Shown: one piece after another, positions 14,075-26,830 of the stretch
How positions within the stretch are numbered: position 1 is the first letter of the stretch
How the letters are laid out: each line of letters opens with the position of its first letter
Source of the DNA: Hymenolepis diminuta
Taxonomy: Eukaryota; Platyhelminthes; Cestoda; Cyclophyllidea; Hymenolepididae
Assembly (NCBI GenBank): GCA_900708905.1
Contig: CAADRB010000010.1
Coordinates: 2,793,329-2,857,328, forward strand
DNA: 64,000 nucleotides
Direction of reading: 5' to 3'
Program-made: the position numbers and the translations under genes
Notes under the pieces: generated by a model
Told to the model about the DNA's origin: nothing
The model's input: the letters and a program-made list of their open reading frames with translations, nothing else
Databases searched by the model: none

Positions 14075-14082
14075 CTTCCCTG
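14075..14082 (+). other. Candidate 8-base upstream micro-exon of SH3-A
   Basis: An 8-base segment lies between an acceptor-like attgtttag and a donor-like gtgagc. Joined to an acceptor at 14343-14344 it would extend the SH3-A frame upstream (F-P-E-I before MNGQ) without a stop. It is proposed because the paralogue SH3-B has several micro-exons at the equivalent place. Evidence is weak on its own. Confidence 0.25.
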
Positions 14083-14349
14083 GTGAGCGTCAAGCATATA
14101 AATTCAAATAAATGATTATTTCAAATGAAATATTAAATGTACTACCCAATAATCAGGTACCACATTGGATAAGTTATATTTATGAATTGAGGTTTTGACG
14201 GTTAATCTTTTGTAAAATTGTATATAACTTGTATAACTTTTCGATAAAACATGCAAAATATGCAATTTAATAAGGAAAAATCGATAATAAGTTAAAACTA
14301 AATGCAAGTAAAAATTTGTCTGTTATTATTACTATTTAATTTAGAAATT

Positions 14350-17300
14350 ATGAACGGACAACCCCCACCAATACCAGAAAAATCATCCTACGAACAAAAC
14401 GTAAGAAACGTATTTTTCATATTAATAATAATTAAAATGAATAATATAAAATACAATAAACCAGCATTAGAATTATTGCCACTTGTTAATGGCGAAATGG
14501 AGCTACGCGAATGAGGGTAATAATTTGCACAAATATAATATAGCCTGTGGTGATCAATTTGCAAAAAAATACTAGAAAAAGTTTATATTTTGGACCATTG
14601 ATGAACTAAACCAGTTCATATTTTAAAGCATGTTTTGGATTTAGTAAAATTTAAATACAAATTATAAATACTGAAATGTTCCCGTAGCATAAATTAATTA
14701 TTCTTTCATTTTAGATATATCCCCGTATGCGAAAAAAGGTAAATGGCTGCTAAATGGATTTTGTTATATTTTTAAGCAATACTTTCTTTCATTTTGTAAA
14801 TTTTTGTTTCCCTTAATTAGTCTAAGGAAGTAAGCAAGAAGGAGAAAAGTGGTGGGCCAAAGTAAGATTTTAATACAAGGTGTAATTTTTACTTAATTAG
14901 AATAAATATTTGTTTAACCTAACAATATTTACTAATCTACTTCCAGGAAAACCAAAGAGAGAATTAAGAAGGGAATACATATGATTATTAATAAGGAAGA
15001 AGTATGCCCATATCCTCGGTACGTTCCAGAGTCCTATGGAAAAACCGGTCGGATGAAAGCAACTGTTAGGGGAAAATATGACTGGGAATTAGAAGGCAAG
15101 GTAAGTTATTAAAATAGGATTGTTTCAACTCGTGCTTGATAGCTCGGTCAGAAGGTGATTGTTATGGCAACCGTATTTCCAGGATGGTATTTTTGCTACA
15201 ATGAGTCGACGAAGAAAATGGGTATTATTCCAGCCCAAACTGTGGAAATTACAGAGCAAGTAAGTTTTCTACTTGTTTTTTTAATCAATATTTATTAAAT
15301 TAGATTAGGCGAGAAGTGACAGATTTATTTTATACTAAGTCCAAGATGGTAGCTTGAAAATGATCACTCAAGAGATATAATTGCATCAGTTTGAGGAATC
15401 TAGCTTTTTATCTGCACTAATTTAAAATATAATTTTGCTTGAATGAAAAGTGATCACTCATTAATTATTTTTATATGTGTTATGAAAAAAAAATAACTAA
15501 ACTTGTATCAGGGTTTTCGTTGCTGGGATTTTTGAAGCATGTCTTTATTGGATTCATCGATAAAAATGTTCAATTTGTTGTTATTTATAATCAAAACCAT
15601 CATTGTTACATACGACAATGACAACTTCTTAATCTTGGATGAGCCTCTAAACACACGAATTAGTAAAATTAATCGGTAAGAGAAAAAGCAAGGGGTAAAC
15701 TAGGAATATATAATTAAGTCAAAGTTTAACTGCATCTGAATCCGAAAAGCGTTGAATTTTCTAATTTCTCGTTCGATGTATAATTCACCTTCCAATATCC
15801 TATTTTCCCGAAGCTTAAATGTCGGGATTCACTACCTGGATTCTTTGGTGAATTCATATCTGCGATATTTAGAGCTCAAAAACCTGTCCAATGTATGCCA
15901 CTTTAATTCATTTGTATCTTCTAACAGGCAGAGGAGACAAGCATATACCCGTTAAAAATGAAGAAGCTCACAGAAATGCTTAAAAGTGAACAAATAATTA
16001 GATCCTTTTGAGGTTACAGAGTCACATATTTCACGGTTCACCTCTAATTATTTGATTCCAGAAGAAAGTTGACATTTGAAATATCGCATGTTTAAAGAAT
16101 GGGTGGTTACACCACTCTCATCTTCATTTCTGCATAGCACTTATCTGGTTTGAGTTAAGATTTAGAGCCCTGAAATCATTTAAACTTTTTAACTTAACAG
16201 AGCTCACAGACGAATAAAATTGATTTCACAACTGATTTAGAAGAGTAGCTATATTTTGTTCATTTCTTCAAATGAGAATCTAATAGGCAGCGAACATACC
16301 TAGTATCTTATAATTAGCACACTACTACTCTCCATTTCAAAGTCTGACATACATATTGCAAATCACAAGTTATTTTTAAGTTTACTTCTAGTAAGGCTTA
16401 ATTCAAAAATTTCAGTCGACTGCACTTTCAAATATTTCTGCTACGTTATTTCTCACACGAAAGAATAAAAATAGCAGCATTTAGTAGCACATCAACAAGA
16501 CCTCGTTCGATCTCTTTGAAGTAGTCCTGAAATATGCGTAACTGATTGAAGGAAAAAATATTATAAGATCTTGAAAACTACCTTGAAGTAGTTACTCTCT
16601 TGCAAATAGCACTGTTTTTCTTCTTCAATTCAGATAATGTTTTGATCATTTTTAATTTGATTAGAAAAGAAGTAGTACTTTGTTAATAGTCTGATTTAAC
16701 GTAATTATTTGAGGTAAAAAATGCCAATTGATTTGTTTCTATAGAGAAAACATTTATAAGATCTTCTCAGATCGTCACCTATTCTATAGACTTTACTGTC
16801 TGGTTATCTTATGGTGAAAATTTTAAGAACATTACTTTCCATTATTGTAGGGCCAAAGCTCTAATGAACCCTTTTTGATGAGAACTTGGAATTTATTTTG
16901 TTAATTAACGAAAATACCTGTCATAAAGCAAATATGCGTTGTACTAGTTTGATAAAAGAGGACATAGCTTTTACTTATGTTAAATGAGAGTGAATTTGGT
17001 TTTTAGAGTAACTTATTTAAATTTGTTATAAAAAGTACAGGTCGTTGAACCCGTGGCAGTATTTTGTATACTTTTGAGCATTTGTTCCATTTATCAATCT
17101 ACACCTATCAAAAATGAATAAGAATTAGACACGTTTAAACACCCCTTTTGACATTGACGGGAATTAGAGAATCCCGAAGCATGTCCTTTAAAGGTATTTG
17201 TGTCTATCGTATTCGCCGGACTATGACATTATCAATGATATGAAGGTGCTGCTTTCTCTTTTGTGGAATATTCGCATATATTTGACGAAATTACCTTTGA

Positions 17301-20300
17301 CAACTATTTCGGCACAAACTCTTTCAAGATAGTGCTTAAGGTTTAAGAGACGAAATCAATTTTAATGAAATAATGTGTGCAAATGTTTGTTGCCAGTTAT
17401 TGGCTCTATCTGCTCTAGTTTAGTTATTTTTAATGATTGTTTTCTTTTATCCAAACGTGTAAACAATATTACAGAAACTTCAGTGCCGATACCAGTTTCA
17501 GTTATTGCATTACCTATTTCGTAATTTTGTTACAAATAGCGATCAAAATAATTTTTGGCTATCTCTTAAATCACTGTATTCTTAATGAAGGTATTATAAA
17601 AGTTCCATTAATTAGATATCCATTGTCTCAATTTGCGGTTCTTCTATCATTTCAGATAATTTATTTTTCGAAAATAAAACGTAATTTATTAGTGTTAAAA
17701 ATAAAAAAGACAAAAGTTATTGAAAATTAATATTATTTTTTTACAAAAAAGAAATGCCAAAGCATTATTTAAAAGAGGAATAGAATGGAAGAATTCTGAA
17801 AAGCGAAATATTTCTAATTTTTGTAAAAATTTGTTATTGCTTAAATCGAGAAATATGTACTTATTTATTTTAAATGAAAGTAAACTTTTCTGTAGAAAAA
17901 TTGCATCAGAAGAATATATACAACGCAAAGTTTTGTTCAAAATTCGATTTGTACTAAAGCGCACTATTCACAAACTGAAATGCTCTAACTCGTAATTCAA
18001 TTATTGAGCGTAATACTCTTCGGGTACTTTTTCGATTCGTGTGCGCTGCATATAAATCAAATATTACCAATAGCTGAACACTTACTGGGAATAATTCCAT
18101 AAACATACCAAAATAAAAATATTTTAGTATGATAAATCAATAAGGATGAGTAGAATATTTTTTTTCCATATCACATTTATTTTTATTTTAAATGAAAATG
18201 CTACTCAAGATAGGTTTTATTAATATACTGAAATGATCTTTTTAAAAATAGGATTTCATTAGTTAACATTTTGGAGGCATTTTAACAGAATTAACAGTCA
18301 TTAAAATAATATGCCCCAAAATTTTGGGCACCTGTTCGATTTAATTATTCCTATGGTTATTTACAAATAACCAAATTGACCAAGTGCTGTTTGCCAAATG
18401 GTCTCCCCATTGGGTAAATGCCGATATTTATGATCTTCCAGAGAGATGGAATTTTGATAATTTCTCCTCTTAAACCTTGATATTCGATGCTTCATTATTC
18501 TAAAATTGAGAATTTTGACCGTTGAGATATAACTTTAACAGCACAATTTTACATAAATTGAGCATTTAAAACAGAGATACTCAAAATCCAGTTACTAAAA
18601 CTTTAATTTGGTTAAATAATTACCAAAGTTTTTCCCAATTGCTAGGAAAACTACGTTCCTGCAGTTTCCGCAAATTCAGATTACATTAATAGTGCTTCAA
18701 TTTCTGACGACGATAACACCAGCCTCCAAGATACACTTGCAGGAGTTAATAAATTATCTTTTCTTGAGGAACCCTCGTCAGATGTATCCATCACCGAGGT
18801 CAAGGTAAAAATTATTTGTATTTAATTTTCTTACAACCATTATTTTATAATCTATAATTAGAATTTTACAAGTATGCTCTTATATGTGTGATATGATCGG
18901 GAGAGGGGGGGGGAGGGGAGAAGGGTGGCGGGTAAAAACTTGGTCATTTCTTTCGTGTCTTTGCACTACATTGGGGGACCACAGACTGTTCGAGAGTGAG
19001 AGAGCCTTTTGGTTTAAGTTGTTTCCGGTCTCTACATCAAAAATATTGTCACCCTACTGATTGGCGATTATAGTTGCTGTCCGTTGGTGGTCTAAACAAT
19101 AGTTGCACGTATGGACAAGACGGCACACACTTTGTCAGGACACAAAGTTGTTTCGATAGCCGCACCTCTTCGCTCAATATCCTCAAATGTTGACCACAAA
19201 GTTCTACTGCAGCGTCAAACTGTCCCCACAGAGCGAGAGAAGATGTCTTTAAGTGATTCATCGACTTATCAGAGTAAAATTTGGTAAAATGCAGAGAGAC
19301 AAACAGCGTAATTGAATCCTTAACAAGGGTTTCATCAAATCAACACTTAAAATAGTTTGTTGAGGATAGAAATGACTGATCTGCTCGTTTTCAGTGAGAG
19401 TAGAATGAAATTGGACCCAATCGAATGCGAATCTGTCACCGTAAGGCACATCACACTTTAGTGGACAGGAAATGAAAAATTAGAGCTGATTCCTGGGAGA
19501 AACTGGTTTCGATAACTAAGTAAGAATATTAGGATGAAGGATTCCAGATTCTTCGCATTCATATGATCGAGAGTAGGTATTTCTTGAAAGTTTTGTTTTT
19601 GTCTGAGCTTATCTGTCCAATCTAGACCCACGAGGCTGACATTTTGATCTGCAATGTAGCACTCCCTGGAGATCGTCTTCTCCTGGAATATAGGCTTACA
19701 TTGCATTGATCAGTAGAATCGTGCTAGCACTAGATACTTTAAATGAAATAGTACTTAGCCTGAGGCCTCCGAGTTTTCTTCATACCTGAGGAGACGATAG
19801 TGTTATTGGAGACAGTGTCGACCTGGAGCTAAAATTGTGTCCCGTAAATGCTGAAGCTAATTTCTTTTCAGAACTAATATTTACCTGGATTGATGTACTA
19901 TAGCTCTGTTTCGTCTGGGTTAACGCTCTCCCGCTGTTCTAGTTCTGCCTCGGTTAATGATACCAACACAGTGGTGAGGATCTTCACCCTTACATATGGT
20001 CACATTGAAGCATTTATGGCCTCTGCTGAATGGAGAATCGTTGTCATCGAAGACCAGACCTAACTAATTAGTCGTCTTTTCATATGTTAGGTCGGTAGGA
20101 TCCATTGAGTATAAGTTGTGGTTGCTTTGGCTAAATTTACGAAACAGCAATGCTACTGGTAATGCTAGTTTCATAAATATACGGTATCGAGGGTAACATA
20201 TTTCAAAAGTTTCAGCTAAGGTGAAACATACCTACGTACTTCGCTTAGTCTTTAGGGTCCTCGTTGAACGTTAGATACTCTATCTGAGTGAGGATGTTTC

Positions 20301-22131
20301 TCACGACTGAAGAGATCTGGACTTCCACACCCATCAATTCGAAAACTGCGTAACGGTTTGATATGATCTGCTCATCTCTGCAGAATACAGTAACCGACTC
20401 TTAGATTTCCTAAATAATTAGACAAGCCAACCACAGTGCCATTTATAACATTAATATAAATAACTTCGCTAGAATAAAGGGGCGTTAAAAGAAAAGGGAA
20501 TTAAAAGGTGGAAAATAAAGAATTGTGCATATCAGAACTAATTTTTGGGAAAATAATATTTTCATCTAGGATTGCAGCAGTTTAAAAATTATGTGTTGAT
20601 GGCTCCACTTTGATTTTCATCCTTTGGGTTTTGCAAGATTTGTGACTTCGATGCATGAGCAATTTTCTAACCTAGCAGAGTTAATAATCTACAAAAGATA
20701 TCATCTCTAATGTGGGAGAGTGACTTTTAGATGTTTGTTCTCAAAAGTAAAACAGGAATTTAGGGAACTAGATAAACGATTTGCTTCGCGTTATAACCGT
20801 GAACTCTTTGATCGTTTAAGAGCTTAGTCATAAGAAAAACACCCTTAAAGAAAATAAGACAGTTTACATGTAATAGAAAAGTGAAATAATGCGTTGCTGT
20901 ACTTAGGAAAATGCGGTATCAATTCCCCATCATTAATACATCATTTGCATGTCATCACCATGAGAGGATACTGTATTTGGAGGCCAACCATCATTCATCT
21001 ATTTATCTGACCAATTATATTGTCAAGGAAGGACAAGAAAGATCGATAAATCTCAGTAATCGGTTCACTTGTCTCTGGTCGATAGCAGTCCATAGTTTTA
21101 TAAATAGATTCTGAATTACCACAATAAATATCTGAATTAGTTGGATCTGGTCATATGTGTTCCCTCTCCCTGCCTGCTTACAACAATGGGCAGCATGTTT
21201 TGTAGCATGAATGAGTGGCTTTCGTTAAATACTTTTCATAACCACTACTTCATTCAGTCAGAGAGAAATTTAGGCATTCAGAATAGTAAAAATTGGCACT
21301 ATATGACTGTGACACTTATCCCATCTTCAAAATACATCTTGGTCATATTATATCATAAGCCAGGAGTACCCGATTAATCTCTCAAACCCCGCAAATTAAA
21401 TCATAGAACTTTCCTTGTTATATGAATTCCATTCAGTCTTACTCTAGTGACGGAAAATACATAAGATGTCAGGTTCTTTTATCTAGTTTGATTAATCTTT
21501 ATTATTATACACTTTTAGCCTCCGTATAAATTGCCTCCGCGACCATCTAACTACGAAAATCTCCAAAAACCCACGGTTTCTATTCCATGGTTCTACGTAG
21601 ACATTGAATACACTTCCGATGATGCTACTGTTCTTTCCGCAGAGGTAATGATGATTTTAAATTTGAAACCATAATCTTAATGGAGGTAGATAAGCACTTT
21701 CCTTCTAATTTCAGAAAGGAGACCTGTTACGTTGGAATTATTTCACAGAGCAACAATTTCAAGACTCTGATGATAGATGGCTCCAGTGCATGAACTTAAA
21801 GGGTGAAACCGGGTTCTTTCCAAGTACATATGGCCATATGATTGAAAGTCACGATGAACTACTACATCGACTTAAAGGTTTTCCCCATGCACTTGTTAAA
21901 TCTTCCTATTCCTCAATAGATTCAAAAGAAATGTCCGTTGAAGTGAGTTCAATGACTTAACCAGTTCCTGAAAGGAACCGTAAATATGGCTATTAATGAT
22001 ATGTTCTCTTCTAGGTTGGTGATATTGTATACTTGATATCAAAGATAAACCAATCTTACTCAGGCTTCAAGTATGATGGATCATTTGGTCGCATTCCGGA
22101 TGAGGTTTTAACTATTATTCATCCCTTATGA
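14350..22131 (+). CDS. Three-SH3-domain protein SH3-A (9 exons)
   Basis: Not recognised as a named family member; described from its domains. Exons: 14350-14400, 14715-14738 (24-base micro-exon), 14821-14861, 14947-15100, 15143-15259, 18646-18804, 21519-21644, 21715-21942, 22015-22131. All are GT-AG and in phase, giving 338 codons plus TGA. A proline-rich N-terminus (MNGQPPPIPEK) and a lysine-rich stretch precede SH3-1 (about residues 73-128: KYDWE, PGWYF, GIIPAQTVE), SH3-2 (about 205-265: WLQCM, GETGFFPSTY) and SH3-3 (about 279-335: VGDIVYLIS, GRIPDEV). SH3 domains bind proline-rich peptides, so an intracellular adaptor role is likely but inferred. An in-frame ATG at 14302 would add CLLLLLFNLEI, which resembles a signal peptide but is encoded by an acceptor-like pyrimidine tract ending in AG 14343-14344, so I start at 14350. 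The true start may lie further upstream. SH3-B is its paralogue. Confidence 0.85.
16080..16330 (+). repeat. Dispersed repeat R2, copy 1 (SH3-A intron)
   Basis: Similar by eye to 55700-55890 in the same orientation: both have a ggtgg...caccactctcat.ttcat block followed about 90 bases later by actta..agagctcag/ca and an .attgatt/attcaattt stretch. The class is unknown and the copies are diverged. Confidence 0.5.
18905..18932 (+). repeat. G-rich tract with four G-runs
   Basis: Four or more runs of at least three G (9 G, 4 G, 3 G, 3 G) separated by 1-4 bases fit the usual G-quadruplex pattern on the plus (transcribed-sense) strand. It lies in the SH3-A intron 100 bases after exon 18646-18804 and just before the decayed Gypsy fragment. 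Confidence 0.7.
19030..20060 (-). mobile_element. Decayed Gypsy-type LTR retrotransposon fragment
   Basis: On the minus strand, ORF 19706-19458 carries a protease-region peptide (LVGLDWTDKL) that matches LLGLDWIDMF of the element at 58486-62218. A 17-base segment (19727-19743) is identical, in reverse complement, to 59878-59894 of that element, and the segment upstream matches its protease start. Multiple stops and frameshifts break all frames and no LTR is seen. It is antisense within the SH3-A intron 18805-21518 and belongs to the same family as the larger copy. Confidence 0.75.
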
Positions 22132-25100
22132 TCTGACATGAGATCTATTTTACGCCATGGTATAAAAATACTGTGGAGTGTACGAAGAAAAATGTTTAAA
22201 TAATAATTAAGCATAGTGGGTTCTTCTGATAGATGAGAATAAAATTTTACTAAAAACTGGCAAACTTCAAGTGTTCTTGATAAAAGTATAGATGTCAATT
22301 AATGATCAACGAGTGGACAGGATAAGAAGCCGACATATCTTAAAAACAGCGATCCAAGTAGGCACATAAAAATTCTTACTTCGGCCAATCATCACACGGA
22401 GACATCGACGAGTGGACATGATTGGCGTTGAGTGAAGAAATGTTTGTAAATAAACCTTAACACCAAATTATTCAGACCTTATATGCTGAAGGCACACTAG
22501 TCAACGTATATGTATGGTTAGCAAGTTGTCCGCTTTATTCTGGTTTGAAAAGAACAGTACCAGGATACCTTTCCTAATAAAGGGATCTTTGTTAATTTAT
22601 TCTGATCATTGTTTGATTTTGAAATTTTTAAGAATTAATACAACCCGGGTGATTTATGGTAGTTAAACAATTTGTCCTTGATGAAGATTACTAAATTTGT
22701 TTAAAAATTTCTTTTTATCTCATGAAATATACGTCTGCTTTTCACGGAGGTAGGCGATTCCTCTTAGAGGTTAAGAGAGAAAAAGTTCATACACTCAAAG
22801 AAGAGAATTAAATACTTTTAGAGATCTTTCTACTTAATAGCTTCTAATATTATTATAATCATTTCATACAATATAATTTGAGCATTAAACTTTTAACCAG
22901 GACAAAAAATGGGAAAAATGAATTAGGTTTAAAGGATCAGTTATAAAAGTAAATCGCAAACTTGAAGAATTACATAAACTATATCAAATATTTTAATGAA
23001 GAAAATAGATAGATAGTCTAAGCACCAGATTTTTTCGATTACTGTACTTCAGAGAATGAAGCCACCTCACTGTTTTATGGTTGAATAACCAATTAGCCAT
23101 TCACAAGATTAAAAGATATATATAAACAGGTGAATTTTCCTAGTAAAGGAGTGCTGAACAGAGCCATCTATTTTCTTCTTCTTGACCTATGCAATCGTTG
23201 ACATGGTGTAACTTCAGAGGATAATATCGTCATAATACTGGCAACGCAAACCTTGTAATGGTTTGATTTTTTTTCAATTTTGGATAAAAGATGCCAAAAG
23301 AAGATTCACCGTGCAATCGCTCCAATTACCCATCCTTCTCATTTGTATGAACGTAAAAGTTACCGCTCTCCTTCTTTTGTAGAAATAATACATAACTTAA
23401 GTAAACAGTAAGAGATCCTTAGAATTAGATATTTTCTACCAGACAGGGTAAATGGCAATTAGGGAATTTCGGTTCTGTTTCAGTTTTTCTTTAACATTTA
23501 AAGCTTACTTCAAATTTTTGTTTTTTATTTAATTGGTCTCTGATAATGTTGATTTTCCAGCTAACATAATTCGGAGTTTTAAAATGAGACGTATTTAGCA
23601 GCAAAAGTAAATATTTTTTCTTTAAACGACACAGAAATATAAAAAAATGAATGACGGAAGAATAAATTAGTATCTAATAAAGACAGTCATGATTGCTCTA
23701 AGAAACATCTTTTAAACTTGCCTTAGTTCATATAATTAAATATGTTTCACATTATGATCGAATCATGGCAGATTCTTTAAGTATTGAAAAAATATTATTT
23801 GACAGGATTAAAATGACGGTCCACAGTAATTAAGTCGGGAATAGAACATTTCATATCAAAACAAAATCCTTTTATGTGCAAATGACGTATTTACATCTAA
23901 TTTTATATCGAATTTTATTGCTTAGATCTCTACTTCAAATCTCACATTTTGAAACCAAACCGAAAGTACACATCAGTAAAAGAAAAAATGGATATTTTCT
24001 CAAATTTTTCACACAATTCAACGTCATTAATAATAATATGTAATTTCATTCAGTGTGAAGGATGGCGGCTTGACAAATTAATGTGAAAGAAATGCATATG
24101 TAACTGAGAAAAAAGTTGACTGTGCCAATTACTCAAGTAAAAGGAACTGAAACAAATGAAGAACAGTTAGAGAGTCTAGTAAACATAGCACACATCTTAG
24201 CCGCTTAAAGTTTAATAAAAATAATCAATTTATAAAAAAATTATTTTATTAGAAAAATGATAGAATCTTCAGGTAATATGATTTAAGATTGTGCTAGCCT
24301 TGTTAAAACGTCTTGACACGTATCAGCTAGTTAGTCATAAATGTAAATAATGTAATTAAATATAAAGAAACTCATTTATATAATCTGTCAATGAACTATA
24401 AACATCTTGGGTACGAATTAGAGCTCAGAACTGATAGTAAAGCACTTAAGAATGGGCCTAAAAATACCCCGAGTGTTCGTTTTGCGACTTAAAACTCTGG
24501 ATAACTAATTCATCAGTAAGAATGAGCGATTGATTGCTTTAGCATATTGTTAAATTGTGTCATCTTTTTGAACTATTTGAAATTACTTGAAATAATATGT
24601 TCTATTTTTGAAATATAAAAAAATTAAATCTTAGCGAGACTTGAAGTGACAACAAATTAATTGTTGTTGTAATTGTTAATTCCACTGTTTGCTTGCTCGG
24701 AACTTTATTTTTTGCAGCATACTAAGATTAAATAATATTTTTTAAATAATGAAATATTAATTGTACAGCGATAGAGAGATGACAGTTTTCTAACAATGAC
24801 TCCTCCAGACCACAAAAATGATTGGTCTTTTCACAGTATTGCTGATTGACTTTTTCCTCAAATCAAATCATAAAAGAGGGATCTATAAAGTAATTTACAC
24901 TATTAAGATAATTAATTCCAATTAGTTCTATTTTTTTATAGAAAAAAGGTCAAAGAAAACTGTAGATTCTTATTTTGACTCTGGTGACTGACCATTTGGA
25001 TCATCAAAACACGCTTTTTAATAGGCTTTGTAAAAGTAACTTTTGTTAAGTGTTGTTTAAATAACGGTTCTATTGAAAACGTATCTTTTAGTTATAGGTT

Positions 25101-26589
25101 TCTTATCTATCCACATATTAGAGATTTTGGGCAAAAATTTCAAATTTATAAGAGTTCGATTTTCCCATTATTCATCCTCTGGCATCCAAATTATTTACGG
25201 ATTTTCCATCATCTAACTCTAGCTTCCTGAACTTTCCTCATTCACATTTATGAGCTACAAAGCCGCTAGTTGCTTCCTTTCTTTCTTAATACAGGCATCA
25301 ATCACCATGTCTGTCTCCTTTCTATCTTATTTCAGCTCAGAAGGGAAGTCGTTTAGCGTTCCATGTTTAAAGATTTTTAAGCAACACTTTCTTGCAACAA
25401 ATTAGCAGTTTCACTTCGTCAGTTTTGTAATTATATTAACAAATCTGTCAGAATGTTTAGATATTACTTTCTTGCACGGAATTTGAAAGAAAAATTTTTT
25501 AATTTGCCTTTTTTATCTCTTCCTTTACTGCGGGGTATAGGAATTTGCGAATTTAAAATGAAATTTTATTTATTTACTCTACAATCTCAAATACAATAAT
25601 TTATGACGAACTTGTCTCGTTAGGTATAAATTTGATTTAAATCCTACAAAACTTCAGGTGATAATCTTAAAGCTAAAATGAAATGCAAGACACTATAGTG
25701 AGCAAATACTTTTCTCAAGTGTTTTTCAGAGAATATACCAATAATAGTATAAACAGTGTGACAGAAACAGTTCAAACGACGCATAGAGGAGTAAGCCCTA
25801 TTGCCTACAAATTCTTAAATCGTCAGAATTTCTGAATCTTTACTATGTTTACGATTAATTGTATTCTAAGTACTATGATAATATGGGTAATTCAAATTGA
25901 TATAATTTCTCTTCTATCGCCTTTCCATATATCTCTTGAAATCTGTTCAATAAATGAGTGAATCCGGCAGACTTGACACTTCTGATACTTTGTCAGCGAC
26001 TTCTTATCTATGGTTATTTGTAAGGAGCAGAAGACACCGATTTCAGTTTTATCCCATCTTTGAATTTTTGGAGGAGATATAGACTATCTTATAGAATTTA
26101 ACATCTCAGTCTCACCTTTTCTACTGTGGGTAGTCTATGCCAACTTGTTGTATGAAAAACCTTGGCTTTTCCCTTTTTCGGACAAATAAGGAAATCAGAA
26201 CTTTGAATGAATAGCCTTAGATTTTCCGTCAGTAAGATTAGAATACATTACTCTAAGGTTTGAGAAATTCGAGGTTATTATTTAAAATAAAATTCTGATC
26301 TTTGCATGAATTGTAGTTTAGGCAAATAATATTCTTTCCTTTTTATTTTTCAGTTCCTTAGAATCACAAGCTCCTTTATTTTTAGTTTTTACTCACGAAA
26401 TGTATACAAGGTGATTGAAGACTTTTTTCGGAGATCTTCAGGTGTTTAAATATTTATTGAATTTCGAACCTGGTGAAGGAGTATTATGGAATCACATGCT
26501 CTGATCGATGCGAATGCCACCAAGAATTTTCATGCAAAACTCAAGGTCGTAGGATTCCATAATTGATTCCTGAGCAGTTTAAGAAATTG

Positions 26590-26830
26590 TCAGCGATGTG
26601 GTGGTTAATGCATGTGTCTACCAAGTCAGAAGTCAGTTGACTGATGTTTAGCGTTGACATCCAATAACATTGATGGCCAATAGCAGTTATTGATTCTGAG
26701 AGCTGGCAGAATAGGAGTTACTCAGAGTGGTTCAAGATGCCCTCTATTTACTCAAGTCAAGTGTTTGACTTGTATACGTTACTGTCAGCGTTTCTTAGAG
26801 GCTGGTAGCTTTGATCTTTTCTTGAAACGT
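26590..26830 (+). repeat. SINE-like repeat, diverged copy
   Basis: The block gatggccaatagcag....ctgag.gctggcagaat resembles the body of the tRNA-headed element at 50585-50800 and the partial copy at 50040-50215. The tRNA-like head is decayed here. Boundaries are approximate. Confidence 0.5.

Larger units (their letters stand above)
9569..14349. other. Intergenic, no convincing complete gene
   Basis: This 4.8 kb between PSMD8 and SH3-A is mostly AT-rich, with only short open frames. It contains the GC-richer block 10080-10760, a (TA)n run at 11226-11252 and possible upstream micro-exons of SH3-A (best candidate 14075-14082). I see nothing else assignable. Confidence 0.55.

Noticed and set aside
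14302..14349. Signal peptide at the start of SH3-A
   Set aside because: The hydrophobic residues are encoded by an acceptor-like pyrimidine tract, and SH3 domains act inside cells; kept as a finding, not as a feature.
17437..17995. Overlapping ORFs of 89-97 codons in the SH3-A intron 15260-18645
   Set aside because: Very AT-rich, open on both strands, no domain; SH3-A joins in phase across the intron without them.
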